Shown in pieces: positions 40,441 to 51,240 of a stretch of DNA of 64,000 nt. Position 1 is the stretch's first letter, and each line of letters begins with the position of its first letter. The notes beneath the pieces are model-generated. The model saw nothing but the letters and a program-made list of their open reading frames with translations, searched no databases and was not told where the DNA came from. The DNA comes from Amaranthus tricolor (lineage: Eukaryota; Streptophyta; Magnoliopsida; Caryophyllales; Amaranthaceae). Made by a program: the position numbers and the translations under genes. The stretch covers positions 20,926,160 to 20,990,159 of the forward strand of contig NC_080048.1 in the NCBI RefSeq assembly GCF_026212465.1. The letters are read 5' to 3'.

Positions 40441-43400
40441 AACTTAACACGTAATTTCTAGCATATGACTATGATTTACAATTCTAACCACTTCAACACA
40501 ATAATATATACCAAATACAGTTGTGTGTCCAGTTTCGTGCAAAAGAAACCAAGTTTGAACTACGTTATGCGCAAAAGTGCCAAAAACGCTTAAAAACCCT
40601 TAAATCGCAACTTAACACGTAATTTCTAGCATATGACTATGATTTACAATTCTAACCACTTCAACTCAATAATATATACCAAATAGAGGTTGTGTGTCAA
40701 TTTTCGTGCAAAACAAACTAAGTTTGAGCTACTTTATGTGCAAAAGTGCCAAAAACGCTTAAAAACTTTTAAAATCGCAACTAAACACGTAATTTCTAGC
40801 ATGACTATGATTTACTATTCCAACCACTTCAACACAATAAAATATACTAAATAGAGTTGTGGTCAAGTGTCGTGCAAAATAAACTACGTTTGAGCTACTT
40901 TATGTGCAAAAGTGCCAAAAACGCTTAAAAACCCTTAACGCAACTTAACACGTAATTTCTAGCATATGACTATGATTTACAATTCTTACCACTTCAACAC
41001 AATAATAAATTCGAAATAGTGTTGTGTGCCAAGTTTTCCTGCAAAAACAAACCAAGTTTGAGAGCTAATTTTTTCGCAAAATGCCAAAAACACATAAAAA
41101 CCCTTAAAATCACAACTGAACACGTAATTTCTAGCATGTCTATGATTTACAATTCTAACCACTTCAACACAATAATATATACCAAGTAGAGTTGTGGTCA
41201 AGTTTCGTGCAAAATAAACTAAGTTTAGCTACGTTATGTGCAAAAGTGCCAAAAACGCTTAAAAACCCTTTAAAATAGAAACTTAACACGTAATTTCTAA
41301 CATGTCTATGATTTACAATTCTAACCACTTCAACACAATAATATATACCAAAATAGAGTTGTGGTCCAGTTTCGTGCAAAACAAACCAAGTTTTAGCTAC
41401 TTTATGCGCAAAAGTGCCAAAAACGCTTAAAAACCTTTAAAATCGCAACTTAACACGTAATTTCTAGCAATTGACTAAGATTTATAATTCTAACCACTTC
41501 AAGTCAATAATATATGTCAAATAGAGTTGTGTGTAAAGTTTTATGCAAAACGAACTAAGTTTGAGCTACTTTATGTGCAAAAGTGCCAAAAACGCTTAAA
41601 ACCCCTTAAAATCGCAACTTAACACGTAATTTCTAGCATGACTATGATTTACTATTCCAACCACTTCAACACAATAATATATACTAGATAGAGTTGTGGT
41701 CAAGTGTCGTGCAAAATTAACTAAGTTTGAGCTACTTTATGTGCAACAGTGCCAAAAACGCTTAAAAACCCTTAAAATCGCAACTTAACACGTTATTTCT
41801 AGTATATGACTATGATTTACAATTCTTACCACTTTAACACAATAATAAATTCGAAATAGTGTTGTGTGCCAAGTTTCCTGCAAAACAAACCAAGTTTGAG
41901 AGCTAATTTTTGCGCAAAAGTGCCAAAAACACATAAAAACCCTTAAAATCGCAACTGAACACGTAATTTCTAGCATGTCTATGATTTACAATTCTAACCA
42001 CTTCAACACAATAATATATACCAAATAGAGTTGTGGTCAAGTTTCGTGCAAAATAAACTAAGTTTAGCTACTTTATGTGCAAAAGTGGCAAAAAACGCTT
42101 AAAAACCCTTAAAATAGAAACTTAACACGTAATTTCTAACATGTCTATGATTTACAATTCTAACCACTTCAACACAATAATATATACCAAAATAGAGTTG
42201 TGGTCAAGTTTCGTGCAAACTAAACTAAGTTTGAGCTACTTGATGCGCAAAAGTGCCAAAAACGATTAAAAACCCATTAAATCGCAACTTAACACGTAAT
42301 ATCTAGCATATGACCATGATTTACAATTCTAACCACTTCAAAACAATAATACATACCAAATAGTGTTGTGTGTCAAGTTTTATACAAAACGAACTAAGTT
42401 TGAGCTACTTCATGTGCAAAAGTGCCAAAAACGCTTAAAAATCCTTAAAATCGCAACTTAACACGTAATTTCTAGCATGACTATGATTTACTATTCCAAC
42501 CACTTCAACACAATAATATATACTAAATAGAGTTGTGGTCAAGTGTCGTGCAAAATAATCTAATTTTAAGCTACTTTATGTGCAAAAGTGCCAAAAACGC
42601 TTAAAAACCCTTAAAGTCGCAACTTAACACGTAATTTTTAGCATATAACTATAATTTACAATTCTTACCACTTCAACACAATAATAAATTCCTAATAGTG
42701 TTGTGTGCCAAGTTTCCTGCAAAACAAACCAAGTTTGAGAGCTACTTTTTGCGCAAAAGTGCCAAAAACACATAAAAACCCTTAAAATCGCAACTCAACA
42801 CATAATTTCTAGCATGTCTATGATTTACAATTCTAACCACTTCAACACAATAATATATACCAAATAGAGTTATGGTCAAGTTTCGTGCAAAATAAACTAA
42901 GTTTGAGCTACTTTATGTGCAAAAGTGCCAAAAACGCTTAGAAACCCTTAAAATAGAAACATAACACGTAATTTCTAGCATGTCTATGATTTACAATTCT
43001 AACCACTTCAACACAATAAAATATACCAAATAGAGTTGTGTGTCCAGTTTCGTGCAAAACAAACCAAGTTTTAGCTACTTTATGCGCAAAAGTGCCAAAA
43101 ATGCTTAAAAACCTTTAAAATCGCAACTTAACACGTAATTTCTAGCATATGACAATGATTTATAATTCTAACCACTTCAAGTCAATAATATATATCAAAT
43201 AGAGTTGTGTGTCAAGTTTTATGCAAAACGAACTAAGTTTGAGCTACTTTATGTGCAAAAGTGCCAAAAACGCTTAAAAACCCTTAAAATCGCAACTTAA
43301 CACGTAATTTCTAGCATGACTATGATTTACTATTCCAACCACTTCAACACAATAATATATACTAAATAGAGTTGTGGTCAAGTGTCGTGCAAAATAAACT

Positions 43401-43922
43401 AAGTTTGAGCTACTTTATGTGCAAAAGTGCCAAAAACGCTTAAAAACCCTTAAAATCGCAACTTAACACGTAATTTTTAGCATATGACTATGACTTACAA
43501 TTCTTACCACTTCAACACAATAATAAATTCCAAATAGTGTTGTGTGCCAAGTTTCCTGCAAAACAAACCAAGTTTGAGAGCTACTTTTTGCGCAAAAGTG
43601 CCAAAAACACATAAAAACGCTTAAAATCGCAACTGAACACGTAATTTCTAGCATGTCTATGATTTACAATTCTAACCACTTCAACACAATAATATATACC
43701 AAATAGAGTTGTGGTCAAGTTTCGTGCAAAATAAACTAAGTTTGAGCTAGTTTATGTGCAAAAGTGCCAAAAACGCTTAAAAACCCTTAAAATAGAAATT
43801 AACACGTAATTTCTAGCATGTCTATGATTTACAATTCTAACCACTTCAACACAATAATATATACCACATAGAGTCGTGTGTCCAGTTTCGTGCAAAACAA
43901 ACCAAGTTTTAGCTACTTTATG
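40440..43922 (+). repeat. Family A island inside family B
   Basis: Twenty or so T1-T5-type monomers are embedded in family B. From the left it follows the order of about 12,900-13,870, with the CCAAGTAGAG and TAGCTACGTTATG marks. It then follows about 15,900-17,240 (AGCAATTGACTAAG, ATATGTCAAATAG, ATTCCTAATAGTG), and then about 22,130-23,200. It keeps an intact AAAAATCCTTAAAATC near 42,438 where both 29-monomer copies have an 11-bp deletion, so it was copied from an earlier state or another locus. Both edges are in-register and fall inside monomers. Confidence 0.8.
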
Positions 43923-46900
43923 TGAAAAGGTGCCAAAAACGCTAAAAAAACCCTTAAAATCGCAACTTAAAACGTAATTTCTAGAATATGACTATGATAT
44001 ACAATTCTAGCCACTTCAACACAATAATACATACCAAATAGAGTTTTGTGTCAAGTTTCGTGCAAAACAAACCAAGTTTGAGCTACTTTATGTGCAAAAG
44101 TGCCAAAAACGCTTAAAAACCCTTAAAATCGCAACTTAACACGTAATTCCTAGCATATGACTATGATTTAGAATTCTAACCACTTCAATATAATAAGATA
44201 TACCAAATAGAGTTCTGTGTCAAGTTTCGTGCAAAACAAACCAAGTTTGAGCTGCTTTATGCGCAAAAGTGCTAAAAACGATTAAAAACCCTTAAAATCG
44301 GAACATAAAACGTAATTTCTAGCATATGACTATGATTTAAAATTCTAACCACTTCAACACCATAATATATACCAAACAGTGTATTGTGTTAAGTTTTGTG
44401 CAAAACAAACCAAGTTTGAGCTACTTTATGCGCAAAAGTGCCAAAAACGCTTAAAAACCCTTAAAATCACAACTTAACACGTAATTTCTAGTATATGACT
44501 ATTATTTAGAATTTTTACAACTTCAAAACAAAAATAAATTCCAAATAGTGTTGTGTGCCAAGTTTCCTGCAAAACAAACCAAGTTTGACAGCTACTTTTT
44601 GTGCAAAAGTGCCAAGAACACTTAAAAACCCTTAAAATCGCAACATAACACGTAATTTCTAGCATATGACTAGCATTTACAATTATTAAAACTTCAACAC
44701 AATAATAAATTCGAAATTGTGTTGTATGCCAAGTTTCGTGAAAAACACACCAAGTTTGAGCTATTTTATGCGCAAAAGTGCCAAAAACGCTTAAAAACCC
44801 TTAAAATCGCAACTTAACACGTAATTTCTAACATGACTATGATTTAGAATTATAACCTCTTCAATATAATAATATATACCAAATAGAGTTATGTGTCAAG
44901 TTTCGTGCAAAACAAACCAAGTTTGAGCTACTTTATGCGCAAAAGTGCTAAAAACGATTAAAAACCCTTAAAATCGGAACTTAACACGTAATTTCTAGCA
45001 TATGACTCTGATTTACAATTCTAACCACTTCAACACAATAATATATACCAAACAGTGTTGTGTCTCATGTTTCGTGCAAAACAAACCAAGTTTGAGCTAC
45101 TTTATGTGCAAAAGTGTCAAAAACGCTTAAAAACCTTTAAAATCGCAACTTAACACGTAATTTCTAGCATATGACTATGATTTATAATTCTAACCACTTC
45201 AATATAATAATATATACAAAATAGAGTTCTGTGTCAAGTTTCATGCAAAACAAACCAAGTTTGAGCTACTTTATGCGCAAAAGTGCTAAAAACGCATAAA
45301 AACCCTTAAAATCGCAACTTAACACGTATTTTCTAGCATATGACTATGATTTAAAATTCTAACCACTTCAACACAATAATATATACCAAATAGAGTTGTG
45401 TGTCCAGTTTCGTGCAAAACAAACCAAGTTTGAGCTACTTTATGCGCAAAAGTGCCAAAAACGCTTAAAAACCCTTAAAATCTCAATTTAACACGTAATT
45501 TCTAGCATATGACTATGATTTACAATTCTAACCACTTCAACTCAATAATATATACAAAATAGAGTTGTGTGTCAATTTTCGTGCAAAACAAACTAAGTTT
45601 GAGCTACTTTATGTGCAAAACTGCCAAAAATGCTTAAAAACGCTTAAAATCGCAACTTAACACGTAATTTCTAGAGTATGACTATGATATACAATTCCAG
45701 CCACTTCAACACAATAATACATACAAAATAGAGTTGTGTGTCAAGTTTCGTGCAAAACAAACCAAGTTTGAGTTACTTTATGCGCAAAAGTGCCAAAAAC
45801 GCTTAAAAACCCTTAAAATCGCAGCTTCAAAAGTAATTTTTAGCATATGACTATGATTTACAATTCTAACCACTTCAACTCAATAATATATGCCAAATAG
45901 AGTTGTGTGTCGAGTTTCGTGCAAAAAAACCAAGTTTGAGCTACTTTACGTGAAAAAGTGCCAAAAACGCTTAAAAACCCTTAAAATCGCAACTTAACAC
46001 GTAATTTCTAGCATATGACTATGATTTAGAATTCTAACCTCTTCAACATAATAATATATACAAAATAGAGTTATGTGTCAAGTTTCGTGCAAAACAAACC
46101 AAGTTTGAGCTACTTTATGCGCAAAAGTACCGAAAACGCTTAAAAAACCCTTAAAATCGCAACTTAACACGTAATTTCTAGCATATGACTATGATTTATA
46201 ATTCTAACCACTTGAACTCAATAATATATATCAAATAGACTTGTGTGTCAAGTTTCGTGGAAAACGAACTAAGTTTGAGCTACTTTATGTGCAAAAGTGC
46301 CAACAACGCTTAAAAACCTTGAAAATCGCAACTTAACACGTAATTTCTAGCTTGATTATAATTTACAATTCTAACCACTTCAACACAATAATATATACCA
46401 CATAGAGTTGTGGTCAAATTTCGTGCAAATTAAATTAAGTTTGAGCTAGTTTATGTGCAAAAGTGCCACATACGCTTAAAAACCCTTAAAATCGCAACTT
46501 AACACGTAAATTCTAGCATATGACTATGATTTACAATTCTAACCACTTCAACACAATAATACATACCAAATAGAGTGGTGTGTCAAGTTTCGTGCAAAAC
46601 AAACCAAGTTTGAGCTACTTTATGCGCAAAAGTGCCAAAAACGCTTAAAAACCTTTAAAATCGCAGCTTAACACGTAATTTCTAGCATATGACTATGATT
46701 TACAATTCTAACCACTTCAACTCAATAATATATACCAAATAGAATTGTGTGTCAAGTTTCGTGCAAAACAAATCAAGTTTGAGCTACTTTATGCGCAAAA
46801 GTGCCAAAAACGCTTAAAATCCCTTAAAATCGCAACTTAACACGTAATTTCTTGCTTGACTATGATTTACAATTCTAACAACTTCAACACAATGATATAT

Positions 46901-46953
46901 ACCAAAATAGAGTTATGGTCAAGTTTTGTGCAAAATAAACTAAGTTTGAGCTA
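43923..46953 (+). repeat. 42-monomer duplication, copy 2, cut off by the gap
   Basis: About 3.03 kb of the second copy is present and the N gap truncates it. By comparison with copy 1 the missing continuation would resemble 39,888 onward, including a second family A island, if the copy is complete. This copy lacks most of the one-base indels that mar copy 1, so it is the better guide to the true sequence of 36,856-39,887. Confidence 0.87.
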
Positions 46954-47053
46954 NNNNNNNNNNNNNNNNNNNNNNNNNNNNNNNNNNNNNNNNNNNNNNN
47001 NNNNNNNNNNNNNNNNNNNNNNNNNNNNNNNNNNNNNNNNNNNNNNNNNNNNN
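46954..47053. other. Assembly gap of exactly 100 N
   Basis: Exactly 100 N characters interrupt the array. A round number of N is the usual placeholder for a scaffold join of unknown true length, so the real distance may be anything. Satellite on the left stops within a monomer, just after AGTTTGAGCTA. Satellite on the right begins within a monomer of the opposite orientation at TTTTGCGCATAAAGTAGC. The short open frames that run through this gap are meaningless. Confidence 0.99.
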
Positions 47054-47160
47054 TTTTGCGCATAAAGTAGCTCAAACTTGGTTTGTTTTGCACGAAACTT
47101 GACACAGAACTCTATTTGGTATATATTATTATATTGAAGTGGTTAGAATTCTAAATTATA

Positions 47161-50100
47161 GTCATATGCTAGAAATTACGTGTTAAGTTGCGATTTTAAG
47201 GGTTTTTTAAGCGTTTTTGGCACTTTTGCACATAAAGTAGGTCAAACTTGGTTTGTTTTGCATGAAACATGACACAAAACTCTATTTGGTATAAATTATT
47301 GTTTTGAAGTGGTTTGAATTGTAAATCTTAGTCATATGCTAGAAATTACGTGTTAAGTTGCGATTTTAAGGGTTTTTAAGCGTTTTTGGCACTTTTGCGC
47401 ATGAAGTAGCTCAAACACGGTTTTGTTTTTCACGAAACTTGGCACACACTACTATTTGGAATTGTTTATTGTGTTGAAGTGGTAAGAATTTTAAGTCATA
47501 GTCATGTGCTAGAAATTACGTGTTAAGTTGCGATTTTAAGGGTTTTTAAGCGTTTTGGCACTTTTGCGCATAAAGTAGCTCAAACTTAGTTTATTTTTGC
47601 ACGAAACTTGACCACAACTCTATTTGGCATATATTATTGTTTGGAAGGGGTTTGAATTGTAAAGCATAGTCATGCTAGAAATTACGTGTTAAGTTGTGAT
47701 TTTAAGGGTTTTTAAGCGTTTTTGGCACTTTTGCACATAAAGTAGGTCAAACTTGGATTGTTTTGCATGAAACATGACACAAAACTCTATTTGGTATAAA
47801 TTATTGTTTTGAAGTGGTTAGAATTGTAAATCTTAGTCATATGCTAGAGATTACGTGTTAAGTTGTGATTTTAAGGGTTTTTAAGCGTTTTTGGCACTTT
47901 TGCGCATAAAGTAGCTCAAACTTAGTTTTTTTTGCACGAAACTTGACCACAAAACTCTATTTGGTATATATTATGGTGTTGAAGTGGTTAGAAATGTAAA
48001 TCATAGTCATATGCTAGAAATTACGTATTAAGTTGCGATTTTAGGGGTTTTTAAGCATTTTTGGCACTTTTGTGCATAAAGTAGCTCAAACTTGGTTTGT
48101 TTTGCACGAAACTTGACACAGAACACTGTTTGGTATATATTATTGCGTTGAAGTGGTTAGAATTGTAAATCATAGTCATATGCTAGAAATTATGTGTTAA
48201 GTTGCAATTTTATGGGTTTTTAATCGTTTTTAGCACTTTTGCACATAAAGTAGCTCAAACTTGGTTTGTTTTGCACGAAACTTGACACACAACTCTATTT
48301 GGTATATATTATTGTGTTGAAGTGGTTAGAATTGTAAATAGTAGTCATATGCTAGAAATTTCGTGTTAAGTTGCGATTTTAAGGGTTTTTAAGCGTTTTT
48401 GGCACTTTTGCGCATAAAGTAGCTTAAACTTGGTTTGCGCATAAAGTAGCTTAAACTTGGTTTGTTTTGCACGAAACTTGGCACACAACACTATTTGGAA
48501 TTTATTATTGTGTTGAAGTGGTAATAATTGTAAATCCTAGTCATACGCTAGAAATTACGTGTTATGTTGCGAATTTAAGGGTTTTTAAGCGTTTTTGGCA
48601 CTTTTGCGCATAAAGTAACTCAGACTTGGTTTGTTTTGCACGAAACTTGACACACAACACTGTTTGGTATATATTATTGTGTTGAAGTGGTTAGAATTGT
48701 AAATCATAGTCGTATACTAGAAATTACGTGTTAAGTTCCGATTTTAAGGGTTTTTAAGCGTTTTTGGCACTTTTGCGCATAAAGTAGCTTAAACTTGGTT
48801 TGTTTTGCACGAAACTTGGCACACAACACTATTTGGAATTTATTATTGTGTTGAAGTGGTAATAATTGTAAATCCTAGTCATACGCTAGAAATTACGTGG
48901 TATGTTGCGAATTTAAGGGTTTTTAAGCGTTTTTGGCACTTTTGCGCATAAAGTAACTCAGACTTGGTTTGTTTTGCACGAAACTTGACACACAACACTG
49001 TTTGGTATATATTATTGTGTTCAAGCGGTTAGAATGGTAAATCATAGTCATATACTAGAAATTACGTGTTAAGTTCCGATTTTAAGGGTTTTTAATCGTT
49101 TTTAGCACTTTTGCGCATAAAGTAGCTCAAACTTGGTTTGTTTTGCACGAAACTTGACACAGAGCTCTATTTGGTATATATTATTATATTGAAGTGGTTA
49201 GAATTATAAATTATAGGCATATGCTAGAAATTACGTGTTAAGTTGCGATTTTAAGGGTTTTTAAGCGTTTTTGGCACTTTTGCGCATAAAGTAGCTCAAA
49301 CTTAGTTTATTTTGCACGAAAGTTGACCACAACTCTATTTGGCATATATTATTGTTTTGAAGTGGTTAGAATTGTAAAGCATAGTCATGCTAGAAAATAC
49401 GTGTTAAGTTGCGATTTTAAGGGTTTTTAAGCGTTTTTGGCACTTTTGCACATAAAGTAGGTCAAACTTGGTTTGTTTTGCACGAAACTTGACAAAGAAC
49501 TCTATTTGGTATATATTATTATATTGAAGTGGTTAGAATTATAAATTATACTCATATGCTAGAAATTACGTGTTATGTTGCGATTTTAAGGGTTTTTAAG
49601 CGTTTTTGGCACTTTTGCGCATAAAGTAGCTCAAACTTAGTTTATTTTGCACGAAACTTGACACAAAACTCTATGTGGTATATATTATGGTGTTGAAGGG
49701 GTTAGAATTGTAAATCATAGTCATATGCTAGAAATTACGTATTAAGTTGCGATTTTAAGGGTTTTTAAGCGTTTTTGGCACTTTTGTGCATAAAGTAGCT
49801 CAAACTTGGTATGTTTTGCACGAAACTTGACACAGAACACTGTTTGGTATATATTATTGCGTTGAAGTGGTTAGAATTGTAAATCATAGTCATATGCTAG
49901 AAATTATGTGTTAAGTTGCGATTTTATGGGTTTTTAATCGTTTTTAGCACTTTTGCACATAAAGTAGCTCAAACTTGGTTTGTTTTGCACGAAACTTGAC
50001 ACACAACTCTATTTGGTATATATTATTGTGTTGAAGTGGTTAGAATTGTAAATAGTAGTCATATGCTAGAAATTACGTGTTAAGTTGCGATTTTAAGGGT

Positions 50101-51240
50101 TTTTAAGCGTTTTTGGCACTTTTGCACATAAAGCAGGTCAAACTTGGTTTGTTTTGCATGAAACATGACACAAAACTCTATTTGGTATAAATTATTGTTT
50201 TGAAGTGGTTAGAATTGTAAATCTTAGTCATATGCTAGAAATTACGTGTTAAGTTGTGATTTTAAGGGTTTTTAAGCGTTTTTGGCACTTTTGCGCATAA
50301 AGTAGCTCAAACTTAGTTTTTTTTGCACGAAACTTGACACAAAACTCTATTTGGTATATATTATGGTTTTGAAGTGGTTAGAATTGTAAATCATAGTCAT
50401 ATGCTAGAAATTACGTATTAAGTTGCGATTTTAGGGGTTTTTAAGCATTTTTGGCACTTTTGTGCATAAAGTAGCTCAAACTTGGTTTGTTTTGCAGGAA
50501 ACTTGACACAGAACACTGTTTGGTATATATTATTGTGTTGAATTTGTTAGACTTGTAAATCATAGTCATATGCTAGAAATTATGTGTTAAGTTGCGATTT
50601 TGTGGGTTTTTAATCGTTTTTAGCACTTTTGCACATACAGTAGCTCAAACTTGGTTTTTTTTGCACGAAACTTGACACACAACTCTATTTGGTATATATT
50701 ATTGTGTTGAAGTGGTTAGAATTGTAAATAGTAGTCATATGCTAGAAATTACGTGTTAAGTTTCGATTTTAAGGGTTTTTAAGCGTTTTTGGCACTTTTG
50801 CGCTTAAAGTAGCTTAAACTTGGTTTGTTTTGCACGAAACTTGGCACACAACACTATTTGGAATTTATTATTGTGTTGAAGTGGTAATAATTGTAAATCC
50901 TAGTCATACGCTAGAAATTACGTGTTATGTTGCGAATTTAAGGGTTTTTAAGTGTTTTTGGCACTTTTGCGCATAAAGTAACTCATACTTGGTTTGTTTT
51001 GCATGAAACTTGACACACAACACTGTTTGGTATATATTATTGTGTTGAAGTGGTTAGAATGGTAAATCATAGTCATATACTAGAAATTATGTGTTAAGTT
51101 CCGATTTTAAGGGTTTTTAATCGTTTTTAGCACTTTTGCGCATAAAGTAGCTCAAACTTGGTTTGTTTTGCACGAAACTTGACACAGAACTCTATTTGGT
51201 ATATATTATTATATTGAAGTGGTTAGAATTCTAAATTATA
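47161..51240 (-). repeat. R-type HOR variant of 24 monomers (4,080 bp)
   Basis: It starts with R1 at 47,161 and ends before the next R1 at 51,241. The order I read is R1-R4, an R11-like, R8-like and R9-like monomer, an R14-like monomer with a 27-bp duplication, R15, R14-like, R15, R16, then R5 to R16. It is thus a 16-monomer unit with about eight additional monomers inserted between R4 and R5. It carries several private T-run indels, such as CTTAGTTTATTTTTGC near 47,590. Confidence 0.72.
48407..48460 (-). repeat. Perfect 27-bp tandem duplication inside a monomer
   Basis: The 27 bases from TTTGCGCATAAAG to TAAACTTGG at 48,407-48,433 are repeated exactly at 48,434-48,460. The normal continuation TTTGTTTTGC follows. 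The duplication boundaries share TTTG, so slippage on that short match is a plausible cause. I saw it only once in the window, unlike the deletions that were spread by segmental duplication. Confidence 0.95.

Larger units (their letters stand above)
36856..43922 (+). repeat. 42-monomer duplication, copy 1 (about 7,067 bp)
   Basis: This segment starts at the TTATGTGAAAAGGTGCC monomer and ends where the same monomer fragment restarts at 43,923. Offsets to copy 2 are 7,066-7,069 bp: the 171-bp-class monomer at 37,405 and 44,474, ACGTATTTTCTAGC at 38,256 and 45,323, and AGTTTGAGCTA near 39,882 and 46,948. It contains the end of the 21-monomer unit, further family B monomers, and the family A island. 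Confidence 0.85.
1..46953 (+). repeat. Left satellite arm, about 280 head-to-tail monomers of ~168 bp
   Basis: The segment is an unbroken head-to-tail array. The landmark CACGTAATTTCTAGC recurs every 165-171 bp; for example the CACGTA landmark starts at 155, 321, 490 (variant CATGTA), 659, 825, 992, 1163 and 1330. A typical monomer counted by hand has about 33% G+C. The part from GCAAAAGTGCC through the AAAACGCTTAAAAACCC tract to CACGTAATTTCTAGC is nearly constant in all monomers. The part after GATTTACAATTC up to GTGTCAAG varies and defines the subtypes. I see no mobile element, gene or unrelated sequence inside. A centromeric or pericentromeric role is inferred from monomer size and homogeneity only; no CENH3 or CENP-A data exist here. 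The orientation call '+' is a convention. Confidence 0.98.

Noticed and set aside
988..44665. Minus-strand open frames of 63-89 codons with the recurring MLEITC start as genes
   Set aside because: They recur with the monomer period, arise only in 171-bp T2-class monomers, are broken by single-base indels in sister copies, and have no gene-like context. They are satellite shadows.
1..46953. CENP-B box in the TTTCGTGCAAAACAAAC segment
   Set aside because: It matches the TTCG and following A of the mammalian box (TTCGnnnnAnnCGGG) but has CAAA in place of CGGG; the fit is partial and could be chance.
46856..47105. Open frames spanning the N gap on both strands
   Set aside because: Half of each frame is N; gap length is arbitrary, so the reading frame has no meaning.
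48040..48046. Interstitial telomere tract
   Set aside because: Only a single TTTAGGG per monomer is present, never in tandem, so it is not a telomere remnant.
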